From the NCBI GenBank assembly GCA_003646405.1, contig QNFR01000005.1:1-50544 (forward strand): DNA of 50,544 bases, in the 5' to 3' direction. A model generated the notes under the pieces. It was given only the letters and a program-made list of their open reading frames with translations, did not search any database and was not told the DNA's origin. This DNA comes from Gammaproteobacteria bacterium. Its GTDB lineage: Bacteria > Pseudomonadota > Gammaproteobacteria > Pseudomonadales > Halieaceae. Below, piece by piece: positions 15,789 to 24,197 of the stretch (within the stretch, counting starts at the first letter, position 1; each line of letters starts with the position of its first letter). The position numbers were made by a program, and so were the translations under genes.

Positions 15789-16625
15789 CTATTTGATCAG
15801 GCTGATGCTGTCGCCATCGAGGCTGATACGCCGTTTTTTGTACAGCGCACCAACGGCCTGTTTGAAAACTTTCTTGCTGACCCCGAATGTCGCGTAGATG
15901 TCTTTGGGTGGGCTTTTGTCCGTCAGTGGTAAGCGCCCGTCCTGCGTTCGTAGTTCCCGCAGGATGTGCTCGGCAACGGCATCAATTTTGTTTTTGCTGA
16001 AGCCCGGTTTATTGAGTGTTAAATCAATTTTGTTGTCCGCGCGAAGTTGTTTGATATAGCCATCGATGACCTGTCCTTTGCGTATGGTCTGAAACAGTTC
16101 GTTGCTATATAGCAGCCCCCAGGAACGATGATTGATCACCGCTTTGAAGCCCATTTCTGTCCTGTCGGCGATAATCAGTGAGACCTGCTCTCCCACGGTA
16201 AAACCACTGGAGTCGTCTTTTATCCAGTGGTCAATGCGCGTGGAACCGGCGATGCGGTTCTGGTTATCCAGATAGATTTTAACCAGTGTGTGTTGGCCCC
16301 TGCGCAGCGCATGCTGTTGCTCGGCATAGGGGATAAAGATATCTTTGGGCAGCCCCCAGTCTGCAAAGGCGCCGGTCTGGTTGACATCGACCACCTCCAG
16401 CCAGGCTACCACACCCATTTCGGCCAGGGGTTTTTCGGTGGTGGCGGCCAGATTGCCGACAGAATCGAGGTAGATAAAGACCTCTACCTGGTCACCCGGC
16501 TGATATGTCACCTGATCTTGCGCCGTGGGCAGAAATACCTGGTGGCACTGGCCGCCGTCGAGTACCACACCGTTAGCGCGTGTGTCGATTACAGCAAGCA
16601 GGTTGAACTGGCCTATCCGAAGCAT
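15789..16625 (-). CDS. S1-like RNA-binding protein, CvfB/YitL family
   Basis: A 278-residue protein matching the CvfB architecture: three consecutive S1-type OB domains (about 1-60, 65-135 and 140-215) followed by a C-terminal winged-helix domain. Visible hallmarks are VVAWLEVVDVNQTGAFADWGLPKDIFIPYAEQ in the second S1 unit, GLLYSNE in the third, and the C-terminal FGVSKKVFKQAVGALYKKRRISL segment. CvfB proteins bind RNA and influence gene expression; the precise target is unknown. The length is normal and the start is the first methionine of the fold. It stands between the MarR gene (convergent) and the DUF4124 gene (30 bases upstream, same strand). Confidence 0.88.
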   Translation of the reverse strand: MLRIGQFNLLAVIDTRANGVVLDGGQCHQVFLPTAQDQVTYQPGDQVEVFIYLDSVGNLAATTEKPLAEMGVVAWLEVVDVNQTGAFADWGLPKDIFIPYAEQQHALRRGQHTLVKIYLDNQNRIAGSTRIDHWIKDDSSGFTVGEQVSLIIADRTEMGFKAVINHRSWGLLYSNELFQTIRKGQVIDGYIKQLRADNKIDLTLNKPGFSKNKIDAVAEHILRELRTQDGRLPLTDKSPPKDIYATFGVSKKVFKQAVGALYKKRRISLDGDSISLIK

Positions 16626-16655
16626 ATTGGGTCCGTCTGGTGAGAAGGGGGAGTG

Positions 16656-17261
16656 TTAATTGCGTAGTGCGGCCCTGACCTTGGGGTCGTAACTCCTGCG
16701 TATCAGCGATGCGGGGTAATTGTTGCCCGGCAGCGAGGCGCGGATATCTGAGTTGTGACCCTGGACGGGCAGGCGCAGCGGTGGTCGTGCAATGGGGCGT
16801 CCGGCAATGGGGTGCTCTGGCCGGGGTTTGTGCTGGCGTTTCCATGGCCGTCGCGCCGGATAGTTGTAATAGCCCGAGTATCCCGATGAATAGCCGATGT
16901 GCCGGGAATTGTCGTCCACAGGGTACTGTGGCTGGTACTTCGCTTGTGTCTGGGCCTGGAACTGGCGCAGCTCCGCGCGATGTTTCTCGCGTGCCATGCG
17001 GTCGGAGGCCATGCGGTCGGTTGTTGCGCGCATGTCCTGCAGGCGTTGTCGCTCGGATTCGCTGACTTGCGGCGTCCGGGCGTCGATCACCAGGGTCTCC
17101 ACCGGAACTTCGCCAGTGGGCCTGATGTCGGTAAAGCTGACCGCGCCGTCTTCATCCACTGTGCGGTAAACGGTGGCGGCGAGGCCGGGCAGGCAGCACA
17201 AGTTGCACAACAACACCACGGCCGACAGCCATCTATGATTGGTCGAACAGATTCGGCTCAT
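16656..17261 (-). CDS. DUF4124 domain-containing exported protein
   Basis: A 201-residue protein starting at MSRICSTNHRW, chosen because a signal peptide begins there (hydrophobic stretch AVVLLCNLCCLPGLAA); the frame continues 41 codons upstream without signal-like sequence. The mature N-terminus carries the DUF4124 signature, VYRTVDEDGAVSFTD, a short beta motif common in proteobacterial periplasmic proteins. A coiled, Arg/Gln-rich stretch (QRLQDMRATTDRMASDRMAREKHRAELRQFQAQ) follows, and then a low-complexity Pro/Arg/Tyr-rich tail. The function is unknown. It ends 30 bases before the CvfB-like gene and may be co-transcribed with it. Confidence 0.78.
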   Translation of the reverse strand: MSRICSTNHRWLSAVVLLCNLCCLPGLAATVYRTVDEDGAVSFTDIRPTGEVPVETLVIDARTPQVSESERQRLQDMRATTDRMASDRMAREKHRAELRQFQAQTQAKYQPQYPVDDNSRHIGYSSGYSGYYNYPARRPWKRQHKPRPEHPIAGRPIARPPLRLPVQGHNSDIRASLPGNNYPASLIRRSYDPKVRAALRN

Positions 17262-17459
17262 AGCTTTGATTATAGGCCATATAGACCAAGTGCGCAGCGG
17301 CGAGGCCCTGGAACTGTTTACCACCTTTAGGCCTGGCCCGAGGTGTAATCCGATAGTAAGTCGAACCATGGATACTTGTTCCAAAAAAACAGATAAGTTA
17401 ATCTATTTCCTTGTTTTTGTGAGCAATGGAATGTGAATGTTCCCGTCAATATGTGTACA

Positions 17460-17486
17460 TTGGGCGATATGACACCCCGCTATAAT
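17460..17486 (+). promoter_or_regulatory. Candidate sigma-70 promoter of the carbamoyltransferase gene
   Basis: A consensus TATAAT at 17481-17486 stands about 70 bases before the GTG start. The best -35 candidate is TTGGGC at 17460, with a short 15-base spacer, so only the -10 box is convincing. Confidence 0.35.
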
Positions 17487-17557
17487 AGGCCGCACCCTGT
17501 GGTGGCAGTCGCGTATTCCCCCCCCGCTTTATTTCCTCCCTTGAGTGGCATGAAACC

Positions 17558-19294
17558 GTGCCGTTGACCGTTCTGGGCTTATCCGGTGCGCTGGGTCACG
17601 ACCCGTCAGCGGCGCTCTATGTCGACGGCAAGCTTGTCGCTGCCGCCGAAGAAGAACGTTTTATCCGTGAAAAACATGCCAGGAACAAGATGCCTGTTGA
17701 GGCAACGAAATTCTGTTTACAGCAAGCAGCCATCCAACCATCTGATATTGATATCGTCGCCGCACCCTTCGCCCCCATTGGACTTGCATCGCCGGCCAGG
17801 TGGCATTATGCGAAGCGCTACTGGTACGCACCGGATCGCTCCCTTGACGCGCTGTTCAACGGCAACCGCCGTTATCGTCGTTATGTTGGCAGAGTTCGCC
17901 AGATGCTGGAAGGGCTGGGCTTTGTGTGGGACAGTCTGGAATTCGAGCCAGTAGAGCATCACCTGGCCCATGCCTCCAGTTGCTATCACCTGAGCGGTTT
18001 CAAGGAGAAAACCGCGATTATGGGTATCGATGGCAAAGGGGAATACGCCACGACTTTTTTCGGATATGGCGAAAACGGCAGGATTCACAAGATCAAGGAA
18101 TTCTACGACCCGGACTCACTGGGCGGCCTGTACGGCGCGATCACCGAGTACCTGGGCTTTGACATGCTGGACGGGGAATACAAAGTCATGGGTATGGCGC
18201 CCTATGGTGATCCCGATAAGTACGACCTTTCGCGGCTGGCAAAATTTGGCGGCGGCGATTTTGAGGTCAATACCCGTCTGGCTAATGTAATCGGCTTGCG
18301 TCGCCACAAGGAAAAAGGCAAGGGTTTCTATTTTTCATCAAAACTAATCGAGTGGCTGGGGCCCCGCCGTGAGGGCGATGTGGCGGATGAGCCCTATATC
18401 CACTATGCGGCGGCGATACAGAAGTTGTACGAAGAAATCAGTTTGCAGCTGATGGATTATTACCTGGGCGATATTATTCGCCAGACAGGCCTGCTGGCGT
18501 TCTCCGGGGGTGGTGCGCTCAATGTAAAATTGAACCAGAGAATCATCGCGCGGCCCGAGGTCAGGGAGTTATTTGTACAGCCCGCATCGGGTGATTCAGG
18601 CACCGCTGTGGGCGCCGCTTCCTATGTCTCTGAAATGCGCGGTGTCCCGGTTGAAAAAATGCAGCATGTTTACCTGGGTCCCGCCTTCAGCAATGAACAG
18701 GTGATAGCCGCTTGCGAGGCGCATCCGGGGCGGCCCGAATTCAAGGTCATCGATGACGCGCCAAAAAGGATTGCCGCTATACTGGCCGATGGCGACCCGG
18801 TCGCCTGGTTCCAGGGGCGCATGGAATTCGGGCCGCGGGCATTGGGCGGGCGCAGTATACTGGGTTGCCCCAGTGTTAAAGGCGTGGCCGATCGCATCAA
18901 TGAGCAAATAAAGTTCCGCGAGAGGTGGCGCCCGTTTTGCCCGAGCATGCTGGATCGCGTCGGCAGGGAAATGTTCAAAGTGGATCATCCGGCGCCGTTT
19001 ATGACTTTTACCTTCGAGGTCAACGAATCGTGGAAAACCCGTGTACCGGAAGTGGTGCATGAGGACGGTACGGCGCGTGGGCAGACCCTGCAAAGGAAAT
19101 TTAATCCACGCTACTACGAGCTGATGGAAGAGCTGGAAAAGTTGACAGGAAATGCTGTGGTGTTGAACACCTCGCTTAATCGCCGCGGTGAACCGGTAGT
19201 CTGCACGCCCACGGATGCGCTCGATATGTTCTTCGAATCAGATTTACGGTACCTGATTATGGAGGATGTTCTGGTTGTCAAGGCGGGTGATTGA
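17558..19294 (+). CDS. Carbamoyltransferase, NodU/CmcH family
   Basis: A 578-residue enzyme that transfers a carbamoyl group from carbamoyl phosphate, through a carbamoyl-adenylate, to a hydroxyl of a sugar or small molecule. The N-terminal Kae1-like domain shows GHDPSAAL at 13-20, the metal-binding HHLAH at 134-138 and a GIDGKGEYATTFFGYG segment. The C-terminal YrdC-related domain has the strongly conserved WFQGRMEFGPRALGGRSIL and FRERWRPFCPSML blocks. The start is GTG; a nearby ATG is out of frame. No sugar or secondary-metabolite operon surrounds it, so the acceptor is unknown, possibly an envelope glycan. It converges with the next gene, one base apart. Confidence 0.92.
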   Translation: MPLTVLGLSGALGHDPSAALYVDGKLVAAAEEERFIREKHARNKMPVEATKFCLQQAAIQPSDIDIVAAPFAPIGLASPARWHYAKRYWYAPDRSLDALFNGNRRYRRYVGRVRQMLEGLGFVWDSLEFEPVEHHLAHASSCYHLSGFKEKTAIMGIDGKGEYATTFFGYGENGRIHKIKEFYDPDSLGGLYGAITEYLGFDMLDGEYKVMGMAPYGDPDKYDLSRLAKFGGGDFEVNTRLANVIGLRRHKEKGKGFYFSSKLIEWLGPRREGDVADEPYIHYAAAIQKLYEEISLQLMDYYLGDIIRQTGLLAFSGGGALNVKLNQRIIARPEVRELFVQPASGDSGTAVGAASYVSEMRGVPVEKMQHVYLGPAFSNEQVIAACEAHPGRPEFKVIDDAPKRIAAILADGDPVAWFQGRMEFGPRALGGRSILGCPSVKGVADRINEQIKFRERWRPFCPSMLDRVGREMFKVDHPAPFMTFTFEVNESWKTRVPEVVHEDGTARGQTLQRKFNPRYYELMEELEKLTGNAVVLNTSLNRRGEPVVCTPTDALDMFFESDLRYLIMEDVLVVKAGD

Positions 19295-19295
19295 T

Positions 19296-19892
19296 TTACG
19301 CTTTGGCGCGTAACAACAGTTCCAGCCGGCTATCGGGTAACAGCACGCTGCGCTCGAAGGTGAAACCGCTGAGTAAGGTTTTCAGCCGCCCCTGGTTGTG
19401 CGGGGCGTAAGCCGGAAGTGCCGCCGGCCTGGCTCTGAGGCGCAGCGTGTCTATTTCTCTGATGCCGTAGAGTTGATCGCTCTGCGTAGATTTGAGGTTG
19501 TGTACGGAAAAACCATGGGCGAGGCAGCCGGTGTGCAAATAGGGGCGCAATTCCTTGAGAAAAGCGGTTATGGCATCGCTGTCCAGGAAGTTGAACAAAT
19601 CCCAAAACAGGCAGATATCGAAGCGCGTGCCGGGCGAGAATCGCAGCAGGTCACCAAACTGCTGCCCTAACGAAGGATTGTTTTCTTCATTGGAGACTAT
19701 GGGCAGTTCCGCAAACAGGTCAACAAAATGCAGCTTGCAGCGATAGCGCGAAAAAAAATCCACGGTTTCCGGTAGCGCCAGCCCGACGTGAAAGACTGTC
19801 AGGCGCTGGTCTTCATCAATATGTTCAAACAGGGACGGCAGCAACTTGGACTGTTGCGTAATCGGCTCGCTGGATGGCCGTTTCGATAGCAT
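19296..19892 (-). CDS. Putative class I SAM methyltransferase-like protein
   Basis: A 198-residue protein with a Rossmann-like methyltransferase layout. TVFHVGLALPETVDFFSRYRCKLHFVDLF would be the first beta strand, glycine loop and acidic end of strand 2. FDICLFWDLFNFLDSDAITAFLKELRPYLHTGCLAHGF fits strand 4, the post-motif helix and strand 5 of the fold. The canonical GxGxG is reduced to VGLALPE, so SAM binding is uncertain and it may be catalytically degenerate. No clear Shine-Dalgarno precedes the ATG. It is convergent with the carbamoyltransferase gene and upstream of nothing on its own strand except that overlap zone; functional linkage is unproven. Confidence 0.6.
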   Translation of the reverse strand: MLSKRPSSEPITQQSKLLPSLFEHIDEDQRLTVFHVGLALPETVDFFSRYRCKLHFVDLFAELPIVSNEENNPSLGQQFGDLLRFSPGTRFDICLFWDLFNFLDSDAITAFLKELRPYLHTGCLAHGFSVHNLKSTQSDQLYGIREIDTLRLRARPAALPAYAPHNQGRLKTLLSGFTFERSVLLPDSRLELLLRAKA

Positions 19893-19942
19893 GACAGACC
19901 GGTCGGCTCAAGTGGCGGTCAGCGAGTACAACGGCAATGGCA

Positions 19943-20470
19943 TCAGCCGCTTTTCAGGTCCAGGCCTGGGGATTTGATATCGGGCGTAGGAGAGTTGGCA
20001 GGTTGCTGTGAGGTCAAGGAAAGCTTACCGGATGAGTTGTCACCCGGATCCATATCAATGCTACCTTTGAAGATGGCGCCGTCTTCCAGGGTAACGCGCG
20101 GCGCCACTATGTTGCCGCGGACATTTCCGGACTTGGAGATAACCACCTTCTCATTCCCGGCGATATCACCGGTGACCTCACCGTCGATCTTGATGACTTT
20201 CGCCTTGATGTCGGCAAACACCTGGCCCGATTGACCCACAGATACCTCGTGGTCGCTCAGTTCAATGGTGCCTTCTACCTTGCCCTGGATAACCAGGTCT
20301 TCATCGCCGGTCACTTCACCTTTAATTTTTATGCTGGGTCCAATCATTGCGACACTCCTCGCGGTTGCAGGGGTAACGGATGCCGAGGTGGGCTGTGCTA
20401 TAACAGGGTCTGTGGCCGGTGGGGCCGCCTGTTTGTTTTTGTTTCGCTCAAACATGGTCATCGCCGCCAT
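19943..20470 (-). CDS. Bactofilin family cytoskeletal protein
   Basis: A 175-residue polymer-forming protein. A proline/alanine-rich N-terminal tail (about 1-45) leads into the bactofilin core, a right-handed beta-helix built of short repeats: IGPSIKIKGEVTGDEDLVIQGKVEGTIEL, then the SVGQSGQVFADIKAKVIKIDGEVTGDI and KVVISKSGNVRGNIVAPRVTLEDGAIFKGSIDM turns. A disordered C-terminal tail follows. Bactofilins form filaments at the membrane and recruit cell-wall or polarity factors. Three in-frame ATGs crowd the start (20470, 20461, 20455) with no clear ribosome site, so the exact N-terminus is uncertain by five residues. No peptidase partner lies beside it. Confidence 0.92.
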   Translation of the reverse strand: MAAMTMFERNKNKQAAPPATDPVIAQPTSASVTPATARSVAMIGPSIKIKGEVTGDEDLVIQGKVEGTIELSDHEVSVGQSGQVFADIKAKVIKIDGEVTGDIAGNEKVVISKSGNVRGNIVAPRVTLEDGAIFKGSIDMDPGDNSSGKLSLTSQQPANSPTPDIKSPGLDLKSG

Positions 20471-20578
20471 ATCAAGACGTGGCCGGATATGCTATCAGCC
20501 CGGGGCGGCTTTAACTAGAAAAAGTCCCACATTTTGCAAGTTCCGTATTTTGGGTGCGCTTTATTTACCTGGCCCGGG

Positions 20579-21058
20579 TTACTCGCCGTCGGCCTTTGAG
20601 GTATGCCTGATCTCGTACACGGCATCCGTTTCATCTACCGGGTGGAAATTGATGATGTACTGGCCTGTAAAGGTACCGAGGCTCATTTTGGCGGTGTCGA
20701 ACTCTACACGAAATCGCATAAAGTAACTATTCCCGGCCTTTGCCTCCAGTGTATATTTACGATCCCGGGGTTCCCATTTGGCACCCCGGGTGAGGCCGGT
20801 GACCACGAACTCATGTTTCCCCGGTTCTACTTCCAGCGCGAGGTGTTTGTTGTACTTCAGGAAGCCAATACTGGTGCCATCCATCAGCACCTCCGGATAG
20901 CTCAGGCGCAGGGGCTTCTTGCCGGGGTTGGTCGCTTCGGGCCGGTAGATATAGACCATGGCTTTGCCGGACTGGGCGATCGGTGTGGGTTCGAAATAGG
21001 CGGTATTCGGGCATCCGCTCAGGGTAAGCAGGGCCAGTATGGCAAAAAGTGTCTTCAT
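20579..21058 (-). CDS. DUF2846 domain lipoprotein
   Basis: A 159-residue predicted lipoprotein beginning at MKTLFAILALLTLSGC. The lipobox LSGC with its cysteine at residue 16 fixes this start rather than one of the upstream in-frame codons. The mature part is a DUF2846-type beta domain with KAMVYIYRPEA, PEVLMDGTSIGFLKYNKHLALEVEPGKHEF and YFMRFRVEFDTAKMSLGTF segments. The domain is a small PEGA-like fold found in many envelope lipoproteins of unknown function. It is probably in the inner or outer membrane, facing the periplasm. The bactofilin gene follows about 110 bases downstream. Confidence 0.85.
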   Translation of the reverse strand: MKTLFAILALLTLSGCPNTAYFEPTPIAQSGKAMVYIYRPEATNPGKKPLRLSYPEVLMDGTSIGFLKYNKHLALEVEPGKHEFVVTGLTRGAKWEPRDRKYTLEAKAGNSYFMRFRVEFDTAKMSLGTFTGQYIINFHPVDETDAVYEIRHTSKADGE

Positions 21059-21550
21059 AACAGTCGTTGTCCGGGATGGGATCGGGGATGCCGGAAATAC
21101 CGTCCGCGGTATCGGCGTCATTGCCTATCTGTATGAAGGTGGTCGAGAATTAGCTCTGGCCTGCATATCTGTTCCTCTCCTATCGTGTTGACAACGTTAT
21201 ATAATCTGATGAGCGCGATTGTAGCATTGCAGTGGCCCAGGGGACACCAGGTTCACGGGACATACCTGATTGCTTCCCCCTTGCTTGCGTCTGCCCGTAA
21301 TGCCTTGCTGGAGTGGGGCCGCCGTTGAAGGATTCCATGCCGTCCATCAGGGTCATCCCACTGCCTGATGCGCTCGCGGCAAGGCGCGGTTCACAGGGAA
21401 TGGCCGATCCTTTCCAGGAATACACCAGACATAGCATTTCCATACGCAAGATTGAATTTCGAACACTGGTCGCCCCCGGTAATCATTGACTGACGAATAA
21501 AAATATTGTAAAAAGAGTCACCCAGTGGCCGTCCGGAAACTCCGATATTT

Positions 21551-21622
21551 GTCATCCCTGCGCAAGCCTGGCGCCGGTCAAGTGCTTGAATTCACTGAAT
21601 TTCTGCTTTCACGGGAGTGACG
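21551..21622. repeat. Degenerate copy of a widespread palindromic MITE-like repeat
   Basis: GTCATCCCTGCGCAAGC at the left and GCTTTCACGGGAGTGACG at the right form imperfect inverted ends like the common bacterial element that begins GTCATTCCCGCG and ends CGCGGGAATGAC. The middle is unpaired. It ends 59 bases before the sigma-54 promoter, within the region where an enhancer site would be expected. Confidence 0.5.
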
Positions 21623-21680
21623 TCGAGCGAGTGTCCGGGCAGACGCTGGTTAGGAATGGACATGGATGCCTGCGGCATAT

Positions 21681-21696
21681 TGGCACGACGTTTGCA
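21681..21696 (+). promoter_or_regulatory. Sigma-54 (-24/-12) promoter of the carboxylase operon
   Basis: TGGCACG, four bases, then TTGCA matches the RpoN consensus exactly, with the invariant GG and GC separated by exactly 10 bases. It stands about 100 bases before the first carboxylase gene. A sigma-54-dependent activator is encoded just after the operon, which supports the assignment. Confidence 0.88.
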
Positions 21697-21797
21697 CAGA
21701 GTGCTCAACCCGACCGTTGGTTTGTCCGACATGGATGGTTGTGCGGGAAGATTTTTAACCCTGATTAGTCACTGCTAACAATTTAAGGTAACTCAGT

Positions 21798-23735
21798 ATG
21801 GGAATGCTAGTGAATATCGACAATGGAGGTACGTTGACAGATATCTGCGTACTAAAAGACAACAACTTCTATAAAACGAAAACAATCACAACACCATACG
21901 ACTTAAGTAAGTGTTTTTTTGATGGTTTGCGGTCTGTGTCAGAGGCGGTCTATGGCGAGGAAGATGTCGCCAGGCTGCTCGTTGAAGTCGACCATATTCG
22001 CTACTCTACAACTCAGGGCACCAACGCTATATGTGAGCGCAAGGGGCCAAAACTGGGATTAGTTACGAATAAAGGCAGCGCGGACCTGGTCAAGCGTATG
22101 CGGGCCCACGATGAAGATCTATACGATTTCCTGGTGGCTGATCGGGTCGTTGAAGTTGATCTTGACAACCTGCAAGACAGTGATAAAGCGGCTGATACCG
22201 CAACGGTAATCACTCGCCTTACTTCAGCTGGTGCTAACCGCGTAGTGGTCTGCTTTGATGTCGAACAGGCTGCGATGTATGAAAGGCTGTATAAGAGAGT
22301 GGCGTTTGATAACTATCCTCGCCACCTTTTAGGTGCTGTCCCAATGTTGTTTGCCAGTGAGTTGGCAGCTGATATTTCGGCTGATCGCCGCGCCTGGACG
22401 GCGATGATCAATTCGTTCCTGCATCCTGCGATGGAAACTTTCCTTTACAACGCAGAAAATCGATTGCGTGAATACCGCACTAAAAACCCACTGCTGATTT
22501 TCCGTAACGACGGTGATGCATCCCGGGTCGCCAAAACGATTGCGGCTAAAACCTACAGCTCTGGTCCTAGAGGGGGTATGGAAGGGGTCAAGGCTTTCAG
22601 TAAACGATACAACCTGACTAATGTGCTTTCAATGGATGTCGGTGGGACTACCACGGATATAGGCCAGGTGGTTAGGCATAAGGTACATGAGCAGCGGCGA
22701 GGAAAAGTTGAAGGCGTGCCCATCTCCTTTGCATTGTGTGAAATTGCCAGCCCGGGAGCTGGTGGAAGTTCTATCCTGACCGTGAATGACGGAGCCATTC
22801 AAGTGGGCCCCGAAAGCGTGGGTGCGGTGCCGGGACCTGCCTGTTTCGGCCGTGGCGGAAAGAGCGCCACTATGACAGACGTCAATTTGTTGATGGGTCT
22901 ACTTGATCCTTCCACCTACTTTGGTGGTGGTCTGGCACTTGATGTGGAAAGAGCTCGCGCCGCGATTGCCGACAATATCGCCACACCCCTGGATATTTCC
23001 GTTGAGGAGGCGCTGCTACAACTGCGCACGGCCTACGAGGAAAAAATCGGTGACGAGGTGAAAACTTTTGGTGATATCGATGACAAAACAGTATTGATGG
23101 CTTTTGGGGGCGCCGGTCCGATGAACGCCTGTGGCGTTGCTGAAATTGCGGGTATAGACACCGTATATGTGCCCAAGACTGCAGCTGTATTCAGCGCTTT
23201 TGGCATAGGATCATGTGATATCGGTCAGAGTTATGCAATGGTGCTCACGGACAGCAAGCAGCCCACTCTGGCCCAGGCGTATGAGGAGCTTCTGGAGCGG
23301 GCCGAGCGAGATATGTTCGCGGAAGGCTTTTCCCCTGAAGACTATGAGACAGCAGCTCAACTCGTGGGTGAAAAGAACTCTGAAGAATTGGTTCACCAGC
23401 TTGGCACAAACATAGCAATACCTCAGGAGCTTACCAATGCCGATGCCATCACGCTCGAAGTTTCAGCGAGGAAACGCCTGAAGACCGAAGATGATAAACA
23501 CGCCGACGTTGAAAAGGTCAGCGCTGCGCGTTCGTCGAAGCAACGTTCTATATTGGGTAAAAATCAGGGTTGGCAAGACGTACCCGTCTACGAGATTAAC
23601 TACATGAATCCGGGAGACTATGGCGTAGGTCCAGCTGTGATCGAAGAGGAATACTTTACCTGCCTGGTAGAGGATGGCTGGGAGTTTATTGTGACCGAGT
23701 TGGGTGACATCTGTTTGAGTAAGGGGGCTAAATAA
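21798..23735 (+). CDS. Acetophenone carboxylase-like alpha-prime subunit (HyuA family)
   Basis: A 645-residue (about 70 kDa) member of the hydantoinase A/oxoprolinase family. It retains the two phosphate-binding motifs of the ASKHA-type fold: DNGGTLTD at 8-15 and DVGGTTTD at 280-287, with TTQGTNA at 71-77. It also has the family GAGGSS and PGPACFGRGG segments. It is about 70 residues shorter than the other HyuA-like protein of this operon. In acetophenone carboxylase two such subunits build the ATP-using core that activates CO2 and the enolised ketone without biotin. It is the first gene after the sigma-54 promoter, and its stop overlaps the next start by one base. It is not a plain 5-oxoprolinase, as judged by its partners. 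Confidence 0.88.
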   Translation: MGMLVNIDNGGTLTDICVLKDNNFYKTKTITTPYDLSKCFFDGLRSVSEAVYGEEDVARLLVEVDHIRYSTTQGTNAICERKGPKLGLVTNKGSADLVKRMRAHDEDLYDFLVADRVVEVDLDNLQDSDKAADTATVITRLTSAGANRVVVCFDVEQAAMYERLYKRVAFDNYPRHLLGAVPMLFASELAADISADRRAWTAMINSFLHPAMETFLYNAENRLREYRTKNPLLIFRNDGDASRVAKTIAAKTYSSGPRGGMEGVKAFSKRYNLTNVLSMDVGGTTTDIGQVVRHKVHEQRRGKVEGVPISFALCEIASPGAGGSSILTVNDGAIQVGPESVGAVPGPACFGRGGKSATMTDVNLLMGLLDPSTYFGGGLALDVERARAAIADNIATPLDISVEEALLQLRTAYEEKIGDEVKTFGDIDDKTVLMAFGGAGPMNACGVAEIAGIDTVYVPKTAAVFSAFGIGSCDIGQSYAMVLTDSKQPTLAQAYEELLERAERDMFAEGFSPEDYETAAQLVGEKNSEELVHQLGTNIAIPQELTNADAITLEVSARKRLKTEDDKHADVEKVSAARSSKQRSILGKNQGWQDVPVYEINYMNPGDYGVGPAVIEEEYFTCLVEDGWEFIVTELGDICLSKGAK

Positions 23736-24136
23736 TGAAAGTCTTGATGACCGAGTATCTTCGAATAGATTTGGATGATGAAAACTGGGAATGTCGTGTT
23801 TGTGACCACGTGGTTGGCCCGGCGCGAGGTAACTATAAAGAAGGTTTGCTGGTGCATCATCGTGATCCTGCGGATATTCATCCGCCTGTTATCGATCGGG
23901 ATAAGTACCGTTTTACCTTCTGCCCGGACGGCGATTGGGTCAACATTCTTGAGTTCTATTGTCCAAATTGCGGCACCCAAATGGAGGTTGAGTACGCACT
24001 GCCAGGGCATGCGCCACTCTATGACATGGAGGTTGACCTGGATGCGCTGAAAGAACAATGGAGTCACAGAGAAGAGATGCTTGAGCCGAGTACTGGACCT
24101 GATGTGTCAGTAGATCGGCATCAGCACAATCATTAA
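23735..24136 (+). CDS. Acetophenone/acetone carboxylase-like gamma subunit
   Basis: A 133-residue (about 15 kDa) cysteine-rich protein. Cysteine pairs C20/C23 (CRVC) and C76/C79 (CPNC), with an extra C63, form a likely zinc-binding site, as in the small gamma subunits of acetone and acetophenone carboxylases. The CDHVVGPARGNYKEGLLVH segment after the first pair is typical of that family. The C-terminus ends in a histidine-rich DRHQHNH tail. Translation is coupled to the upstream subunit by a TAATG overlap. This subunit is what separates the operon from ordinary hydantoinase or oxoprolinase loci, which lack it. Confidence 0.85.
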   Translation: MKVLMTEYLRIDLDDENWECRVCDHVVGPARGNYKEGLLVHHRDPADIHPPVIDRDKYRFTFCPDGDWVNILEFYCPNCGTQMEVEYALPGHAPLYDMEVDLDALKEQWSHREEMLEPSTGPDVSVDRHQHNH

Positions 24137-24197
24137 TAGAGGTTGTTTGCCTTTGTGCAAATAGAACAGCAGCTCTGGATTTTTAGGAAATAAAATT

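Larger units (their letters stand above)
21059..21797. other. Long regulatory gap before the carboxylase operon
   Basis: About 740 bases with no convincing gene: one minus-strand frame at 21180-21449 lacks a ribosome site and any recognisable motif. The right half contains a degenerate palindromic element at 21551 and the sigma-54 promoter at 21681. The roughly 480 bases to the left of 21540 show nothing I can name. Confidence 0.55.

Noticed and set aside
21180-21449. Minus-strand open frame of 89 codons upstream of the carboxylase operon
   Set aside because: There is no Shine-Dalgarno, the composition is unlike a folded protein and no motif is recognisable; it lies in a long regulatory gap.
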